Positions 41,967-50,510 of a stretch of 64,000 nucleotides of DNA are shown here, one piece after another. Numbering within the stretch: the stretch's first letter is position 1; the number at the start of each line of letters is the position of its first letter. This stretch comes from Micromonospora sp. WMMA1363 (GTDB lineage: Bacteria > Actinomycetota > Actinomycetes > Mycobacteriales > Micromonosporaceae): NCBI RefSeq assembly GCF_030345795.1, contig NZ_JAUALB010000001.1, forward strand, positions 62,001 to 126,000. Direction: 5' to 3'. The notes beneath the pieces were generated by a model. The model saw only the letters and a program-made list of their open reading frames with translations. It had not been told where the DNA came from and did not search any database. Position numbers and translations under genes: made by a program.

Positions 41967-42796
41967 GTGACGTTGTGGCGGTACGCGTTGCGGGCCGGGG
42001 TCATTCTGGCCTGTGTCGCCGGAGTGGCCCTGGCGGCGCCGACGTCCGCGTCGGCGGCCAACAGCACCGAGTTGAGCGGCCTGCCGGACGAGTTCCGGGC
42101 CGGCGATCAGGTGGCGACGGTGTCCGCCGTTGTGCGACGTGACCAGGGCGGCTGTGTCAAGGTCCGCTGGTCGATGGTGCTGCGGGTGTCGGGCCTGCGG
42201 CTCGACCAGGTGAAAATGGATCGGATCGAGGACACCGGGTCGTTCCCGCTGGAAATCCGCACCGAGGGTGACGTGGCCCGGTTGACCGATCGGCAGTTGG
42301 ATCCGGGAACGCTCTGCCCCGACCGGACGGTGACCGCCCGGTACCTGCTGGCGTTCGCCGAGGACGTCAGCAGGGGGCGGATCACACTGGAGGCGGAGGC
42401 GTACGACGCGAACCTGCGCCTGCTGGCGCGGCAGACCGCGACCCGGACGGTGGTTGGCCGGGACGCCGACCCGGCGCCGAGCGATTCGGCGGTGACAAGC
42501 GAGGCACCGACCGAGCCGACCGACCCGGCCGGCGCGCGGACCGAGGAGGAGGTGCCCGCCGACGACGGCGTCGCGGAGGTGCCGGCGGCCGGGGCGGGGG
42601 GTCGCCCGGTCGCACGATCGGGGGCTTCGGAGTGGTGCAGGCGGCCTTCCTGCTCGGCGGGCTGCTGCTCTCACTCGGCCTCGGGCTGCTGCTGCGCCTA
42701 CGGCAGCTCACCCGGGCGACGGGCGAGGACGGCGGTGCGGACCGGCGCTGGGGCGGTGCGTCGGGCCGGTCACGTCCGCGGACCGGCCGTCGCTGA
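41967..42796 (+). CDS. Exported membrane-anchored protein, apparent frameshift in poly-G
   Basis: From GTG at 41967 a signal peptide (GVILACVAGVALAAPTSASA) leads to a domain of about 150 residues (ANSTELSGLPDEFRAGDQVA onwards) and an acidic Pro/Ala/Glu linker. At a run of six G (42596-42601) the frame appears lost. Adding one G restores TIGGFGVVQAAFLLGGLLLS and GLGLLLRLRQL (a membrane anchor), a basic tail and a TGA at 42794-42796. Without correction the protein runs to 42899 with an unlikely Cys/Arg-rich tail and no anchor. I do not recognise the extracellular domain; the layout is that of a surface protein. Confidence 0.7.
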
Positions 42797-42895
42797 TCGG
42801 GGGCCACCGGGGGTGGCGACCGGTTGCGCCGCCTTTGGTGGGCGCCGGCTCCGGCTGCCGGAGGCGGCGCACGATGGCCGATGGCGGGGCGGCGG

Positions 42896-43471
42896 CTAGG
42901 GAGCCCAGTCGGGATCGCGGCCGAAGGCAGCGATGAGCCGGTCCTGCGCGTCGGAGCCAGCCGGCACGTCCATCCCTGATCGGACGAGCCGGTCCCGCTG
43001 GTAGTCGCCGATCCGTCCGTGGAACCACCGGGCGCACTCGGCCACCGCGTCGGCGTCCAGTCGTGGGTCGGCGCCGATGGACACCGCCAGGTCCCAGCCG
43101 TGCACGAGGTGCTCCGCGATCAGCTGGCGCAGGTACTCGTCGGCCGGCGTCGGACCGGAGGAGAGGTCGACGGTGCGCTCCAGCGCCGACGGCCGGGTGA
43201 AGGCCAACTCCGCCTGCGCCGCCGCGTCCCGGGCCGCGGCCGCCGGGTCGCCGTCGAGCTGGTCGCCCCCGTAGCGGTCGCCGATCTCGGCGATCCCGTG
43301 CCCGGCCATCAGCGAGACGCTCCACCGGTCCTCGCCGACCACATGGTTGACCAGCGTCCGGACGTCCCAGTCCGGGCAGGGGGTCGGCGCGGTCCACTGG
43401 CCCGGGGCGACCTCTGCCACCCGGTTGGTGAACTCGGCGACGCTGCGACGGTACGTCTCTAGCAGGTCCAT
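42896..43471 (-). CDS. TIGR03086-type DinB-fold metal-binding protein (maleylpyruvate isomerase family)
   Basis: A 191-residue helical-bundle protein. Likely metal ligands are in TLVNHVVGEDRW and LIAEHLVHGWDLAV, and the CPDWDVRTLVNHV segment is typical of the TIGR03086 group. In actinobacteria these proteins are related to mycothiol-dependent enzymes; a specific reaction is unknown. Start is ATG at 43469-43471 (MDLLETYRRSVAEF). It lies downstream of a TetR gene on the same strand, 50 bases apart. Confidence 0.85.
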   Translation of the reverse strand: MDLLETYRRSVAEFTNRVAEVAPGQWTAPTPCPDWDVRTLVNHVVGEDRWSVSLMAGHGIAEIGDRYGGDQLDGDPAAAARDAAAQAELAFTRPSALERTVDLSSGPTPADEYLRQLIAEHLVHGWDLAVSIGADPRLDADAVAECARWFHGRIGDYQRDRLVRSGMDVPAGSDAQDRLIAAFGRDPDWAP

Positions 43472-43521
43472 GCCCGGATTGTCCCGCCCGAGGTGCCGGT
43501 GTGAGCCGGTTTCGCAGGCCC

Positions 43522-44124
43522 TCAGTCCAGCACGACCGGGTCGATTCCCAGCTCCCGTGCGGTGACCAGGCGGACCCATTCGGTGAACTGCCGGCGGGAG
43601 ATCACCCGGTCGTGCACCGCGAGTTGGACGGCGAGGCCGTCCATCACGGCGCTGATCCGCCAGGCCGCGCCGGCCGGGTCGGCGCACTCGAAGATGCCGT
43701 CGCTGACCCCGTCCGCGATCACGGTGGCGAGATCCTGCCGCCAGCGCAGGTCCAGTCGACGGGAGATCTTTTCCAGCTCCGGCGTGCGTAGCGACTCCGC
43801 CCAGCCGTCGATCCACATCGACCAGGAGGTCGGACGGCCGGCGGGGGTGTAGAGCTTCACGATCCGCCGTAGCTTGGTCAGCGGTGGGGCGCTGGCGCGC
43901 ATCACCGCGTTCAGTCGGGCGAGATCCTGCTCGACGGCGTACGCGAACGCCTCGGCGAGCAGCCGGTCCTTCGTGGCGAAGTGGTAAAAGACCAGTGCCT
44001 GGCTCACTCCGGCGGCCTGGGCCACGTCCGCGGTGCGGGTATTGGCCAGACCTCGTTCCACGATCACGTCGCAGGCCGTGCGCAGCAGGGCATCCAGGCG
44101 GATCTCGGCCGCACGTCTCGTCAC
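43522..44124 (-). CDS. TetR-family transcriptional regulator
   Basis: A 200-residue regulator. The N-terminal helix-turn-helix is TRTADVAQAAGVSQALVFYH followed by FATKDRLLAEAFAYAVEQDL. The ligand domain contains WSMWIDGWAESLRTPELE and a C-terminal BetI-like region (AAWRISAVMDGLAVQLAVHD). Start is GTG at 44122-44124. The likely target is its own promoter and the downstream DinB-fold gene. No clear palindrome was found at its start. Confidence 0.9.
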   Translation of the reverse strand: MTRRAAEIRLDALLRTACDVIVERGLANTRTADVAQAAGVSQALVFYHFATKDRLLAEAFAYAVEQDLARLNAVMRASAPPLTKLRRIVKLYTPAGRPTSWSMWIDGWAESLRTPELEKISRRLDLRWRQDLATVIADGVSDGIFECADPAGAAWRISAVMDGLAVQLAVHDRVISRRQFTEWVRLVTARELGIDPVVLD

Positions 44125-44304
44125 GATCGTTACGGTAGACCATCCGCATGGACACGGGTCGTCACCAAAACGGCGCAGACGTCACCGATGACAGTCGGAA
44201 ATCAGACAGTAGGTGGAAAGTGTCGTAAGTGCGCCGATGGCGGAGTGGCTCCGGGCTCGGCACCGTGAACTCGGGGCCTGACGGCGGACGCGCCGGGACC
44301 CGAG

Positions 44305-44334
44305 TTGGCAACCACTCGCCGGCTCGGCTAGAGT
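44305..44334 (+). promoter_or_regulatory. Housekeeping-type promoter for the tRNA cluster
   Basis: TTGGCA (44305-44310) and TAGAGT (44329-44334) are separated by 18 bases. They match the actinomycete principal-sigma consensus and lie 32 bases before the tRNA-Gly gene. Confidence 0.65.
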
Positions 44335-44365
44335 TCTCATCCGTCACCGGGTTAGCCGGGGGCGT

Positions 44366-44438
44366 GCGGACGTAGCGCAGCTGGTAGCGCATCACCTTGC
44401 CAAGGTGAGGGTCGCGGGTTCGAATCCCGTCGTCCGCT
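44366..44438 (+). tRNA. tRNA-Gly (GCC)
   Basis: The acceptor stem GCGGACG/CGTCCGC is perfect. The anticodon loop TTGCCAA sits in a TCACC/GGTGA stem, giving anticodon GCC, and the T-arm contains GGTTCGAATCC. No CCA is encoded after the discriminator base. Confidence 0.97.
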
Positions 44439-44472
44439 CGGAGATGCCGCCACGCATGACGGGGGCAACCTC

Positions 44473-44543
44473 GGTGGGGTGGCCGAGAGGCGAGGCAACG
44501 GCCTGCAAAGCCGTGTACGCGGGTTCAAATCCCGTCCCCACCT
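44473..44543 (+). tRNA. tRNA-Cys (GCA)
   Basis: The acceptor stem GGTGGGG/CCCCACC is perfect. The anticodon loop CTGCAAA sits in an ACGGC/GCCGT stem, giving anticodon GCA, and the T-arm contains GGTTCAAATCC. CCA is not encoded. Second gene of the Gly-Cys-Val run. Confidence 0.97.
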
Positions 44544-44555
44544 CGGCATGGACGA

Positions 44556-44630
44556 GGGCGATTGGCGCAGTGGGAGCGCGCTTCCTTGACACGGAAGAGG
44601 TCACTGGTTCAAACCCAGTATCGCCCACCA
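44556..44630 (+). tRNA. tRNA-Val (GAC)
   Basis: The acceptor stem GGGCGAT/ATCGCCC is perfect. The anticodon loop TTGACAC sits in a CTTCC/GGAAG stem, giving anticodon GAC. The 3' CCA is encoded (44628-44630), unlike the two upstream genes. Confidence 0.97.
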
Positions 44631-44638
44631 GTGAGAAC

Positions 44639-44666
44639 GAGCCCGACACCACACGGTGTCGGGCTC
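44639..44666 (+). terminator. Strong terminator after the tRNA cluster
   Basis: GAGCCCGACACC (44639-44650) pairs perfectly with GGTGTCGGGCTC (44655-44666) around ACAC: a 12-bp stem, 9 bases after the tRNA-Val gene. Confidence 0.9.
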
Positions 44667-44770
44667 GTCGCCTTCTGCTCGCCGACGCACGCCGGACTTC
44701 GAGACTCGTCGTGGCCGTCGTGGCCTGCCGACCGCCACGACGGCATCGGCTGGATCCGCCGTGCGGTCAG

Positions 44771-45646
44771 TCAGCGGACGGGGGAGCGGGGCTCGGCGAC
44801 GACCGCGGCGTCCTTGTCGCCGTCCCCGGCACCCACCGCCTCGGTGAACCGGTCGGCCGCGCAGGCCGTCACCGCCAGACCCACACCCCGTGCCTCCGCC
44901 TCGTCGACGGCCAGCCGCAGGTCCTTCGCCATCAGGCTCACCCGGAACTGCGGGGGTTCGTAGCTGCGGTTGCGCACCATGTCCGCCCGGAACGCCAGGG
45001 TCGGCGAGCTGAACCCGCTCGCGGTGAGGGCGGCGAGGAACCGTTCCCGGTCCAGACCGTTGCTCTCCACGAACGCCACCGCCTCGGCCAGCGCGGCGAC
45101 CTGGTTGCCGAGGATCAGGTTGAAGGCCAGCTTCAGCGTGCTCGCCGCGCCGACCGGCCCGACGTACCGGACCTCCTGCCCGAGCGTGGCGAGGACGTCG
45201 TTGGCCCCCTCCACGGCCGACCGGTCACCGGCGGTGAAGACCCGGAGCCTGCCCGCCCGGGCCATCGGCGGGTTGCCCAGGACGCAGGCCTCGATCCGCC
45301 GTACCCCGACCCGCGCCAGCCGCTCGCTGGCCTCGGCCGAGTACGCGGGGGCCAGCGTGGACGTGTCGATGACCAACGTGCCCGGTCGCAAGAAGCCGAG
45401 CATCTCCCCGAACAGCACCTGCTCGACGGCGTGCTGGTCGCTGAGACTGAGGACGATGATCCGGGCGTTCGCCACGGCCTCGCCGCTGGAATCCGCCACC
45501 CGGGCGCCGGCAGCGGCCAGGGGAGCGGCCTTCGCCGCTGTCCGGTTGTGCACTACGAGGGGGTAGCCGGCGGCGCGTAGGCACCGTGCCATGCCGCCGC
45601 CCATGCCGCCCAGCCCGACGAAGGCCAGCTCTCTGTCGTGACTCAT
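44771..45646 (-). CDS. NAD(P)-dependent oxidoreductase (3-hydroxyisobutyrate dehydrogenase family)
   Basis: A 291-residue enzyme. The dinucleotide motif is FVGLGGMGGGMARCLRAAGY, followed by VHNRTAAKA. A family helix with the catalytic lysine is in GAASTLKLAFNLILGNQVAA, and SLMAKDLRLAVDEA lies near the C-terminus. The variant NPPMARAGRL replaces the usual APVSGG-type substrate loop, so the substrate may differ from hydroxyisobutyrate. ATG at 45644-45646. It closes the leftward operon LLM - DUF1772 - oxidoreductase, 49 bases after DUF1772. Confidence 0.88.
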   Translation of the reverse strand: MSHDRELAFVGLGGMGGGMARCLRAAGYPLVVHNRTAAKAAPLAAAGARVADSSGEAVANARIIVLSLSDQHAVEQVLFGEMLGFLRPGTLVIDTSTLAPAYSAEASERLARVGVRRIEACVLGNPPMARAGRLRVFTAGDRSAVEGANDVLATLGQEVRYVGPVGAASTLKLAFNLILGNQVAALAEAVAFVESNGLDRERFLAALTASGFSSPTLAFRADMVRNRSYEPPQFRVSLMAKDLRLAVDEAEARGVGLAVTACAADRFTEAVGAGDGDKDAAVVAEPRSPVR

Positions 45647-45695
45647 CTGCAGTGACCTCTTTCGAAGGATGTCCGTCGATCCGCTGGGGCGACCA

Positions 45696-46148
45696 TCAGG
45701 AGGCGGCGATGGCGAGGCTGTTCGCGGCGAAGGCGAGCACGGCCAGGGCGGTGCGCAGCAGGTGCCAGCGCCGCCACCCCGGGCGCGGGTCGATCCAGTC
45801 CGCCGGGATGGCCGCCGGGTCGGTCCGGTGCACCCGCCGGTTGATCGGCACATTCCGGAAGTGCGAGACCACCGACACCCCGAGCAGGCATCCGGCGGCG
45901 ACGACGATCAGTGCCCGGGGTACCACCGCGGTGGTGCGGTACGCCAACCAGAGATCCAGCCCGGTGGTGCTCAGCACGATCAGCGGCATCGTCGGGTCCC
46001 AGTTGCGACCCAGCAGGGTGTGCGCCTGCACGTACCGGTCGGGACTCATCGCGGCGAGGGCCGGAACGGTGCTCAACGCCACGGCGAAGAGCACACCGGC
46101 CACCGTGCCGCTGCCGAGCAGCACCAGGACGTGCAGCGTCGTGGTCAC
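45696..46148 (-). CDS. DUF1772 family membrane protein
   Basis: A 150-residue protein with four membrane segments, for example HVLVLLGSGTVAGVLFAVAL and LIVVAAGCLLGVSVVSHFRN, the latter followed by VPINRRVHRTDP. The NVPIN motif is typical of DUF1772. Members occur next to oxidoreductases and anthrone-oxygenase-like genes; the biochemical role is poorly defined. The GTG at 46146-46148 overlaps the stop of the LLM gene. Confidence 0.84.
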   Translation of the reverse strand: MTTTLHVLVLLGSGTVAGVLFAVALSTVPALAAMSPDRYVQAHTLLGRNWDPTMPLIVLSTTGLDLWLAYRTTAVVPRALIVVAAGCLLGVSVVSHFRNVPINRRVHRTDPAAIPADWIDPRPGWRRWHLLRTALAVLAFAANSLAIAAS

Positions 46149-47010
46149 CGCGCTCGCCCCAGGACCGCCTCGGCGATCAGGTCCGCCTGCGCCGGCTCCG
46201 GTACGCACGGAAAGAGGATCAACTCGTCGCAGCCGACCGCGCGGTAGTCGGTGACGAACGTGCGTAGCTGCTGCGCGTCGGTGAGGACGCTCTTGACCGC
46301 GATGTCGGCCTTCCAGCCGAGGAAGCCGTAGTAGTCGCGCAGGTACGCGGCGGATCGGTCGGCGGTACCCGGGCCCAGGGCCACATAGGCGATCGCCACC
46401 AGGCGGGGCTGCTCGGCCCGCCCGGCCGCCCGCCACGCCTGCCGGGCACGTCCGGCCAACTCGTCGTACCCGCTGGCGGAACTCCCCCGGCGATCCACCC
46501 ATCGCCGTAGGCGGCGGCCCGCCGCATCGCCGCCGGCGAATGCCCGCCGACCAGCAGCGTCGGGCCTCCCCAGGGGCAGCGGGGGCCGGGCACCAGCGCT
46601 TCCGGCCCGCCGTCCCACGACCGCCGCAGTTCCCTCAGGAGCGCATCGAGGCGCCGGCCCCGCTGCTCGTACGGAGTGCCGCAGGCCTCGAAGTCGTCCG
46701 GTCGGCCGCCGGCCGCCGCGCCGACCACGAGGCGGCCGCCGGAGAGCCGGTGCAGGCTGGCGAGCTGCTTGGCCAGCAGTGCCCGGTCACCCCGGTAGGC
46801 GGCGATCAAGATGCTGGTGGTCAACCTGATCCGGCGGGTCGCTCCGGCCGCGGCCGCCAGCGTCATCAGGGGTTCGTAGCCGTCGTACATCAGTCGGTCC
46901 AGCACCCCGAGGGAGGCGAAGCCGTGCTCCTCGGCCCGGCGTGCCCAGGTGAGCAGATCCGCACCGGCGATCCCCGGGATCATCGTCGGCAGCCCGATGC
47001 CTAGCTCCAT
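46145..47010 (-). CDS. F420-dependent luciferase-like (LLM) oxidoreductase, apparent frameshift
   Basis: From ATG at 47010 (MELGIGLPTMIPGIAGADLL) the sequence follows the LLM fold: HGFASLGVLDRLMYDGYEPL, VGAAAGGRPDDF, and AMRRAAAYGDGWIAGG. The frame then breaks at a run of five C (46485-46489, plus strand). Adding one base restores SSASGYDELAGRARQAWRA and VTDYRAVGCDELILFPC up to TGA at 46145. The enzyme would use F420 or flavin to reduce an unknown substrate. As given, the C-terminal third is replaced. It heads an operon with DUF1772 and an NAD(P)-oxidoreductase. Confidence 0.82.
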
Positions 47011-47209
47011 GTCACCCTCTCGCGTCCGGCGGCAAGTGTCCGAACGCAACCCAACAGCAGCCCGCTGGTTGCTCGCTGGCGTCGGGCCCGACCCGCGCGG
47101 CCGGCTGGGGTCGGATGCTCGAGCCCGGCTCGACCGGCGCGCTGGGGCGCATGGCCGGGATCGAGCGTTCGTACAGGGCCCGCCCAGCCGGCGGTGCTGC
47201 GATGGGCCG

Positions 47210-48358
47210 ATGCGGATCCTCTTCACCTCCTGGGCGTGGCCCTCGCACCTGTACGCGATGGTGCCGCTGGCCTGGGCCTGCCGTACCGCCGGGCACGAGG
47301 TGCTGGTAGCCAGCCAGCCGGCGCTGACCGAGGTGGCCCTGCGCACCGGCCTACCGTTCGCCCCGGTCGGCCGGGACGTCGACGCCGAGACGGCGTTCCG
47401 CGAGATCGTCGCCACGCCGCCCGGCCACAACGGCGGCGGCCCGCGCGTCCTGAAGCTCTTCGCCGAGGTGGCCGACGCGATGCTGGACGACCTGGTCGGC
47501 CTGGCCCGGTCCTGGCGGGCGGACCTGCTGGTGTTCGAGCCGAGCGCCTTCGCTGGGCCGGTCGCCGCGGCCGCGGTGGGCGTGCCGGCGGTCCGGCACC
47601 TGTTCGGAACCGACCTGCTGGGCGGCCGCGCGGGGCAGTTCCTGCCGGCTGTGCTCGACCCGCTCGGCACCCGATACGGGTTGACCGGTGTGGACCCGTT
47701 CGGTGTGGCCTCGGTCGACCCGTACCCGGCCGGCCTTCAGGCGACGGTCGGCTCCCACCGGCTGCCGATTGGCCAGGTGCCCTTCAACGGTTCCGGTCTC
47801 GCGCCCCCGCCGCTGCCCGAATCCGGCGCCCGGCCCCGGGTCTGCGTCACGTGGGGTACGACGATGGGCCGCCTCGGTCCGGACTACCACCTCGCCGGGG
47901 CGGTGGTGCGGGCGCTCGCCGGCCCGGCCGTGGAGGTGGTGGTCGCGGTGAGCCCCGACCAGCGCTTCCTGCTCGACCCCGTGCCCGACGGGGTGCATGT
48001 GGTCGTCGGCTCGCCGCTGCATCTCGTGCTGCCCGGCTGCGCGGCGGTGGTCGCCCACGGCGGCGCCGGGTCCCTGCTCACCGCCGTGGCGTACGGGCTG
48101 CCGCAGGTACTCGTACCCCGGCTACCCGACCACGTGCGGCATTCCGCGCGACTCGTCGGGAGCGGGGCCGGCCTGGTGGTGCCGCCGGCCGACGTCGACG
48201 CCGAACCGGCCCCGGTGGCCGCCGCGCTGCGGCGCGTGCTGGACGAGCCCGGGTTCCGCGAGGCGGCCGACCGGTTGCGTCGGGAACTGGTCGCCCAGCC
48301 GTCGCCCGCGCGAGTGGTGGCGGAGCTGGAGCGGCTGACGGTTGCCGTGCCCCACTGA
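47210..48358 (+). CDS. Glycosyltransferase, GT1 family (antibiotic-type)
   Basis: A 382-residue two-domain glycosyltransferase like those acting on polyketide aglycones. The N-terminus MRILFTSWAWPSHLYAMVPL is the acceptor-side start of the family. The nucleotide-sugar side has VVGSPLHLVLPGCAAVVAHG, then GGAGSLLTAVAYGLPQVLVP and a helix after LVVPPADVD. It is the first rightward gene before the type II polyketide genes, so it may glycosylate their product; no deoxysugar genes are present. ATG at 47210 follows a short GGGCCG-type leader. Confidence 0.88.
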   Translation: MRILFTSWAWPSHLYAMVPLAWACRTAGHEVLVASQPALTEVALRTGLPFAPVGRDVDAETAFREIVATPPGHNGGGPRVLKLFAEVADAMLDDLVGLARSWRADLLVFEPSAFAGPVAAAAVGVPAVRHLFGTDLLGGRAGQFLPAVLDPLGTRYGLTGVDPFGVASVDPYPAGLQATVGSHRLPIGQVPFNGSGLAPPPLPESGARPRVCVTWGTTMGRLGPDYHLAGAVVRALAGPAVEVVVAVSPDQRFLLDPVPDGVHVVVGSPLHLVLPGCAAVVAHGGAGSLLTAVAYGLPQVLVPRLPDHVRHSARLVGSGAGLVVPPADVDAEPAPVAAALRRVLDEPGFREAADRLRRELVAQPSPARVVAELERLTVAVPH

Positions 48359-48465
48359 CGGGGTCGACCGCGGTGCGAGCGGCGGTGGATCCCGCCCTGT
48401 GACCCTCGGCGGGCGTCCGGACCGGGACCCGCGACGACGAGTACGAGACGTACGGGAGTGACCGA

Positions 48466-49812
48466 ATGAATCCCACACCCCAGTTCGAGCACGAGTCCTT
48501 CGCCCGGCGGCACCGGGGCGGAATGCTGCTGGAACGGCACGGCATCGACCTCTATCCGCACCCGTTCCTCGGGTTCACGCTCGCCCCGGGTCTGCGGTCC
48601 GACCTACTGAACACCGACGACGCGGGGTTCCGGCTCTCCGACTCCCCGTACGGCACCGTGGACTCGGCGAGCTGGCTGGCCGCCGGTGGCGGGGGGATCC
48701 TGCTCGGCAACTCGGTGGCGCTCGCGCTCGCCGCGTCGTCGGACCGGACGACCGTGGCGTCGTACCTGGCCGGGCTGACCGGGGTGCGGCAGCTCAACCT
48801 GGGCCTCTGCGCAGCCGTCTCGCTTCAGGAACTGGTGGCCGCGGTGCCGTTCCTGGAGCTGGCGTCCACCGTGGTCATCGTCGGTGGCGGGCCGGACTTC
48901 GTGAACCTGGTGGGTTCGCTGACCCCCGGCACCCAGTACGGCACGGTGTCCTACGAGCGCACGTTCGACGACCTCACCCGGGTCCCACTCTTCGATGTGG
49001 CCGCGCTCGCCGCCGGCAAGACGGTGCCCGACCTGGACGCGGTCCGCCGGCGCCACGTCACCACGCCGGACTGGGACCTTGCGCAGGTGCACAACCGGAT
49101 GGAGGTGGCGGCGGCGCGTCGGCTCCGGGACCTGCGGGTGCTCGCCCGGGCCGTTCCCACCGACGCCCGGGTGCTGTTCTGTCTCCAGCCGCTGGCCTCC
49201 ACCCGGACCCGCGACATCACTGCGGCGGAGCGGGCGCGCTACGACTTCGACGCACCGGTCTTCGGCATCCTGCACAGCGCCGTCGAGGAGAACTGGAAGG
49301 CGTACGCGGATGTGCTCGCCGCCGGCTGCGCCGAGCTGGGCGTGTCGTTCCTGAACCTGGCGGCGGACCGGTTCGTCGGGGATTCGTTCGCTGACACCGT
49401 GCACCTCACCGACGCGGGCAACCGGCAGGCGGCGGAGCTGATCCAGGCGGCGCTGGGCGGCGTGGAGGGCTCTGCTGCCGTGCCCCCGTTGCGGGCCGCC
49501 GACGCGACCCCGGCGGTCGCCTCCGCACCTGCCGCCGACGCCACGCCCGCCGGGACGGGCGAGGACCGTACGGCGCAGCTGGCGGCTGTCGTGACCGAGA
49601 TCCTCGAACTCCCTCCCGGGCAGCTCACGTCCGACGGTGACTTCATCAACGACTACGGAGCCGACTCCATGCTGGTCATCGACATCCTGGCCCGGATCGA
49701 GGTGGACATGGGGGTCCGCATACCCGACACCGACATCCCGAAGATGACGAGTCTGGCGGCGGTGGTGGCGCTGGTCGAGGAGAACGCCGGTGAGCCGGAA
49801 GCGGTCGGCTGA
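48466..49812 (+). CDS. SGNH-hydrolase-like protein with C-terminal acyl carrier domain
   Basis: A 448-residue fusion. The N-terminal 330 residues resemble an SGNH esterase: NTDDAGFRL, nucleophile-like S83 in LLGNSVALAL, and D310/H313 in ADTVHLTDAGNR. Block III reads VGGGPDF rather than GxND, so catalysis is uncertain. An Ala/Pro/Asp linker (about 335-362) leads to an ACP domain (about 365-440) with the phosphopantetheine serine S401 in DYGADSMLVIDILARIE. It is the only ACP I can find in the window. GGGAGTG precedes the ATG. It may carry and then release or transfer acyl chains for the adjacent ketosynthases. Confidence 0.82.
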   Translation: MNPTPQFEHESFARRHRGGMLLERHGIDLYPHPFLGFTLAPGLRSDLLNTDDAGFRLSDSPYGTVDSASWLAAGGGGILLGNSVALALAASSDRTTVASYLAGLTGVRQLNLGLCAAVSLQELVAAVPFLELASTVVIVGGGPDFVNLVGSLTPGTQYGTVSYERTFDDLTRVPLFDVAALAAGKTVPDLDAVRRRHVTTPDWDLAQVHNRMEVAAARRLRDLRVLARAVPTDARVLFCLQPLASTRTRDITAAERARYDFDAPVFGILHSAVEENWKAYADVLAAGCAELGVSFLNLAADRFVGDSFADTVHLTDAGNRQAAELIQAALGGVEGSAAVPPLRAADATPAVASAPAADATPAGTGEDRTAQLAAVVTEILELPPGQLTSDGDFINDYGADSMLVIDILARIEVDMGVRIPDTDIPKMTSLAAVVALVEENAGEPEAVG

Positions 49813-50446
49813 ACGGGTGGCGCCCGCGACCGGTTTCGCGCCGTTTCCGGTTCGCCGGCCGGCGGGTCCACAGTGTCAGCGGGTCGACCCGCCGCCGCGG
49901 GAGCCGGTCCGGGCCGTCCTCGCTGGGGAGTGGTCCGCAGCCCGGACCGAGGCGCTGCGCGTGTTGCTCACCGTCGTCGACGACCCGGGGACGCCGGTCG
50001 ACTGGCTGCTCCTCGCGGTCGGCGTGGGCCCGCCCCCCAGGACGCTGCCTTGGCCGGCGCAGCCGCGTCGTCCCCGGGTGGGCGTGGTGGACCCCGGGTG
50101 TCGATGGCCGGCGGGTGCGGACAGCGACGTCTACCTCGCCGGTGACGTCGAACCGGGGGAGCTGGTCGCCGCGCTGCGGCTGGCCGGGACGGGGTTCAGC
50201 ATCCGCCGGGTTGCGACGTCGGCCGGGCTTCCGGCCGGGTTGACGGGCCGGGAGGTGGAGCTGCTGCGGGCGCTCTGCGCCGGCCTGGGCAACGACCAGA
50301 TCGCCCGCCGGCTGCACATCTCCCGCAGCACGGTGGAGTTCCACCTCACCCGCATCTTCCGCAAGCTCGAGGTGTCCAGCCGCGCCGAGGCCATCGTCCG
50401 GGCCCTGCGCTACGACCCCGGCCTGGCCGCTGCTGCCCTCCGCTAG
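49790..50446 (+). CDS. LuxR-type transcriptional regulator
   Basis: A 218-residue protein. The C-terminal DNA-binding domain reads GLTGREVELLRALCAGLGND and QIARRLHISRSTVEFHLTRI, then FRKLEVSSRAEAIVRAL. The N-terminal part keeps short receiver-like segments (VDWLLLAVGV, VYLAGDVEPGELVAAL) but no clear phosphoacceptor Asp site, so it looks like an orphan regulator. GTG at 49790 overlaps the end of the SGNH-ACP gene, so the two are coupled. It is a likely cluster-situated regulator of the polyketide genes. Its last codons and stop are the first unit of a tandem repeat. Confidence 0.88.
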   Translation: MSRKRSAERVAPATGFAPFPVRRPAGPQCQRVDPPPREPVRAVLAGEWSAARTEALRVLLTVVDDPGTPVDWLLLAVGVGPPPRTLPWPAQPRRPRVGVVDPGCRWPAGADSDVYLAGDVEPGELVAALRLAGTGFSIRRVATSAGLPAGLTGREVELLRALCAGLGNDQIARRLHISRSTVEFHLTRIFRKLEVSSRAEAIVRALRYDPGLAAAALR

Positions 50447-50510
50447 GCCGCTGGTGCCCTTCCGGTGGGCTGCTGGTGCCCTTCGCTGGGCTGCTGCTGT
50501 CCTCCGTTGG
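50426..50510. repeat. Four imperfect 21-base tandem repeats spanning the luxR-type stop codon
   Basis: Units at 50426-50446, 50447-50468, 50469-50489 and 50490-50510 follow the pattern GCYGCTGSTGCCCTYCGCTGG. The first encodes the regulator's last residues and TAG stop. Confidence 0.85.

Noticed and set aside
44366..44630. tRNA cluster as an integration site with a genomic island
   Set aside because: No integrase, no partial tRNA duplicate and no att repeat was seen downstream; the next genes are ordinary chromosomal genes.
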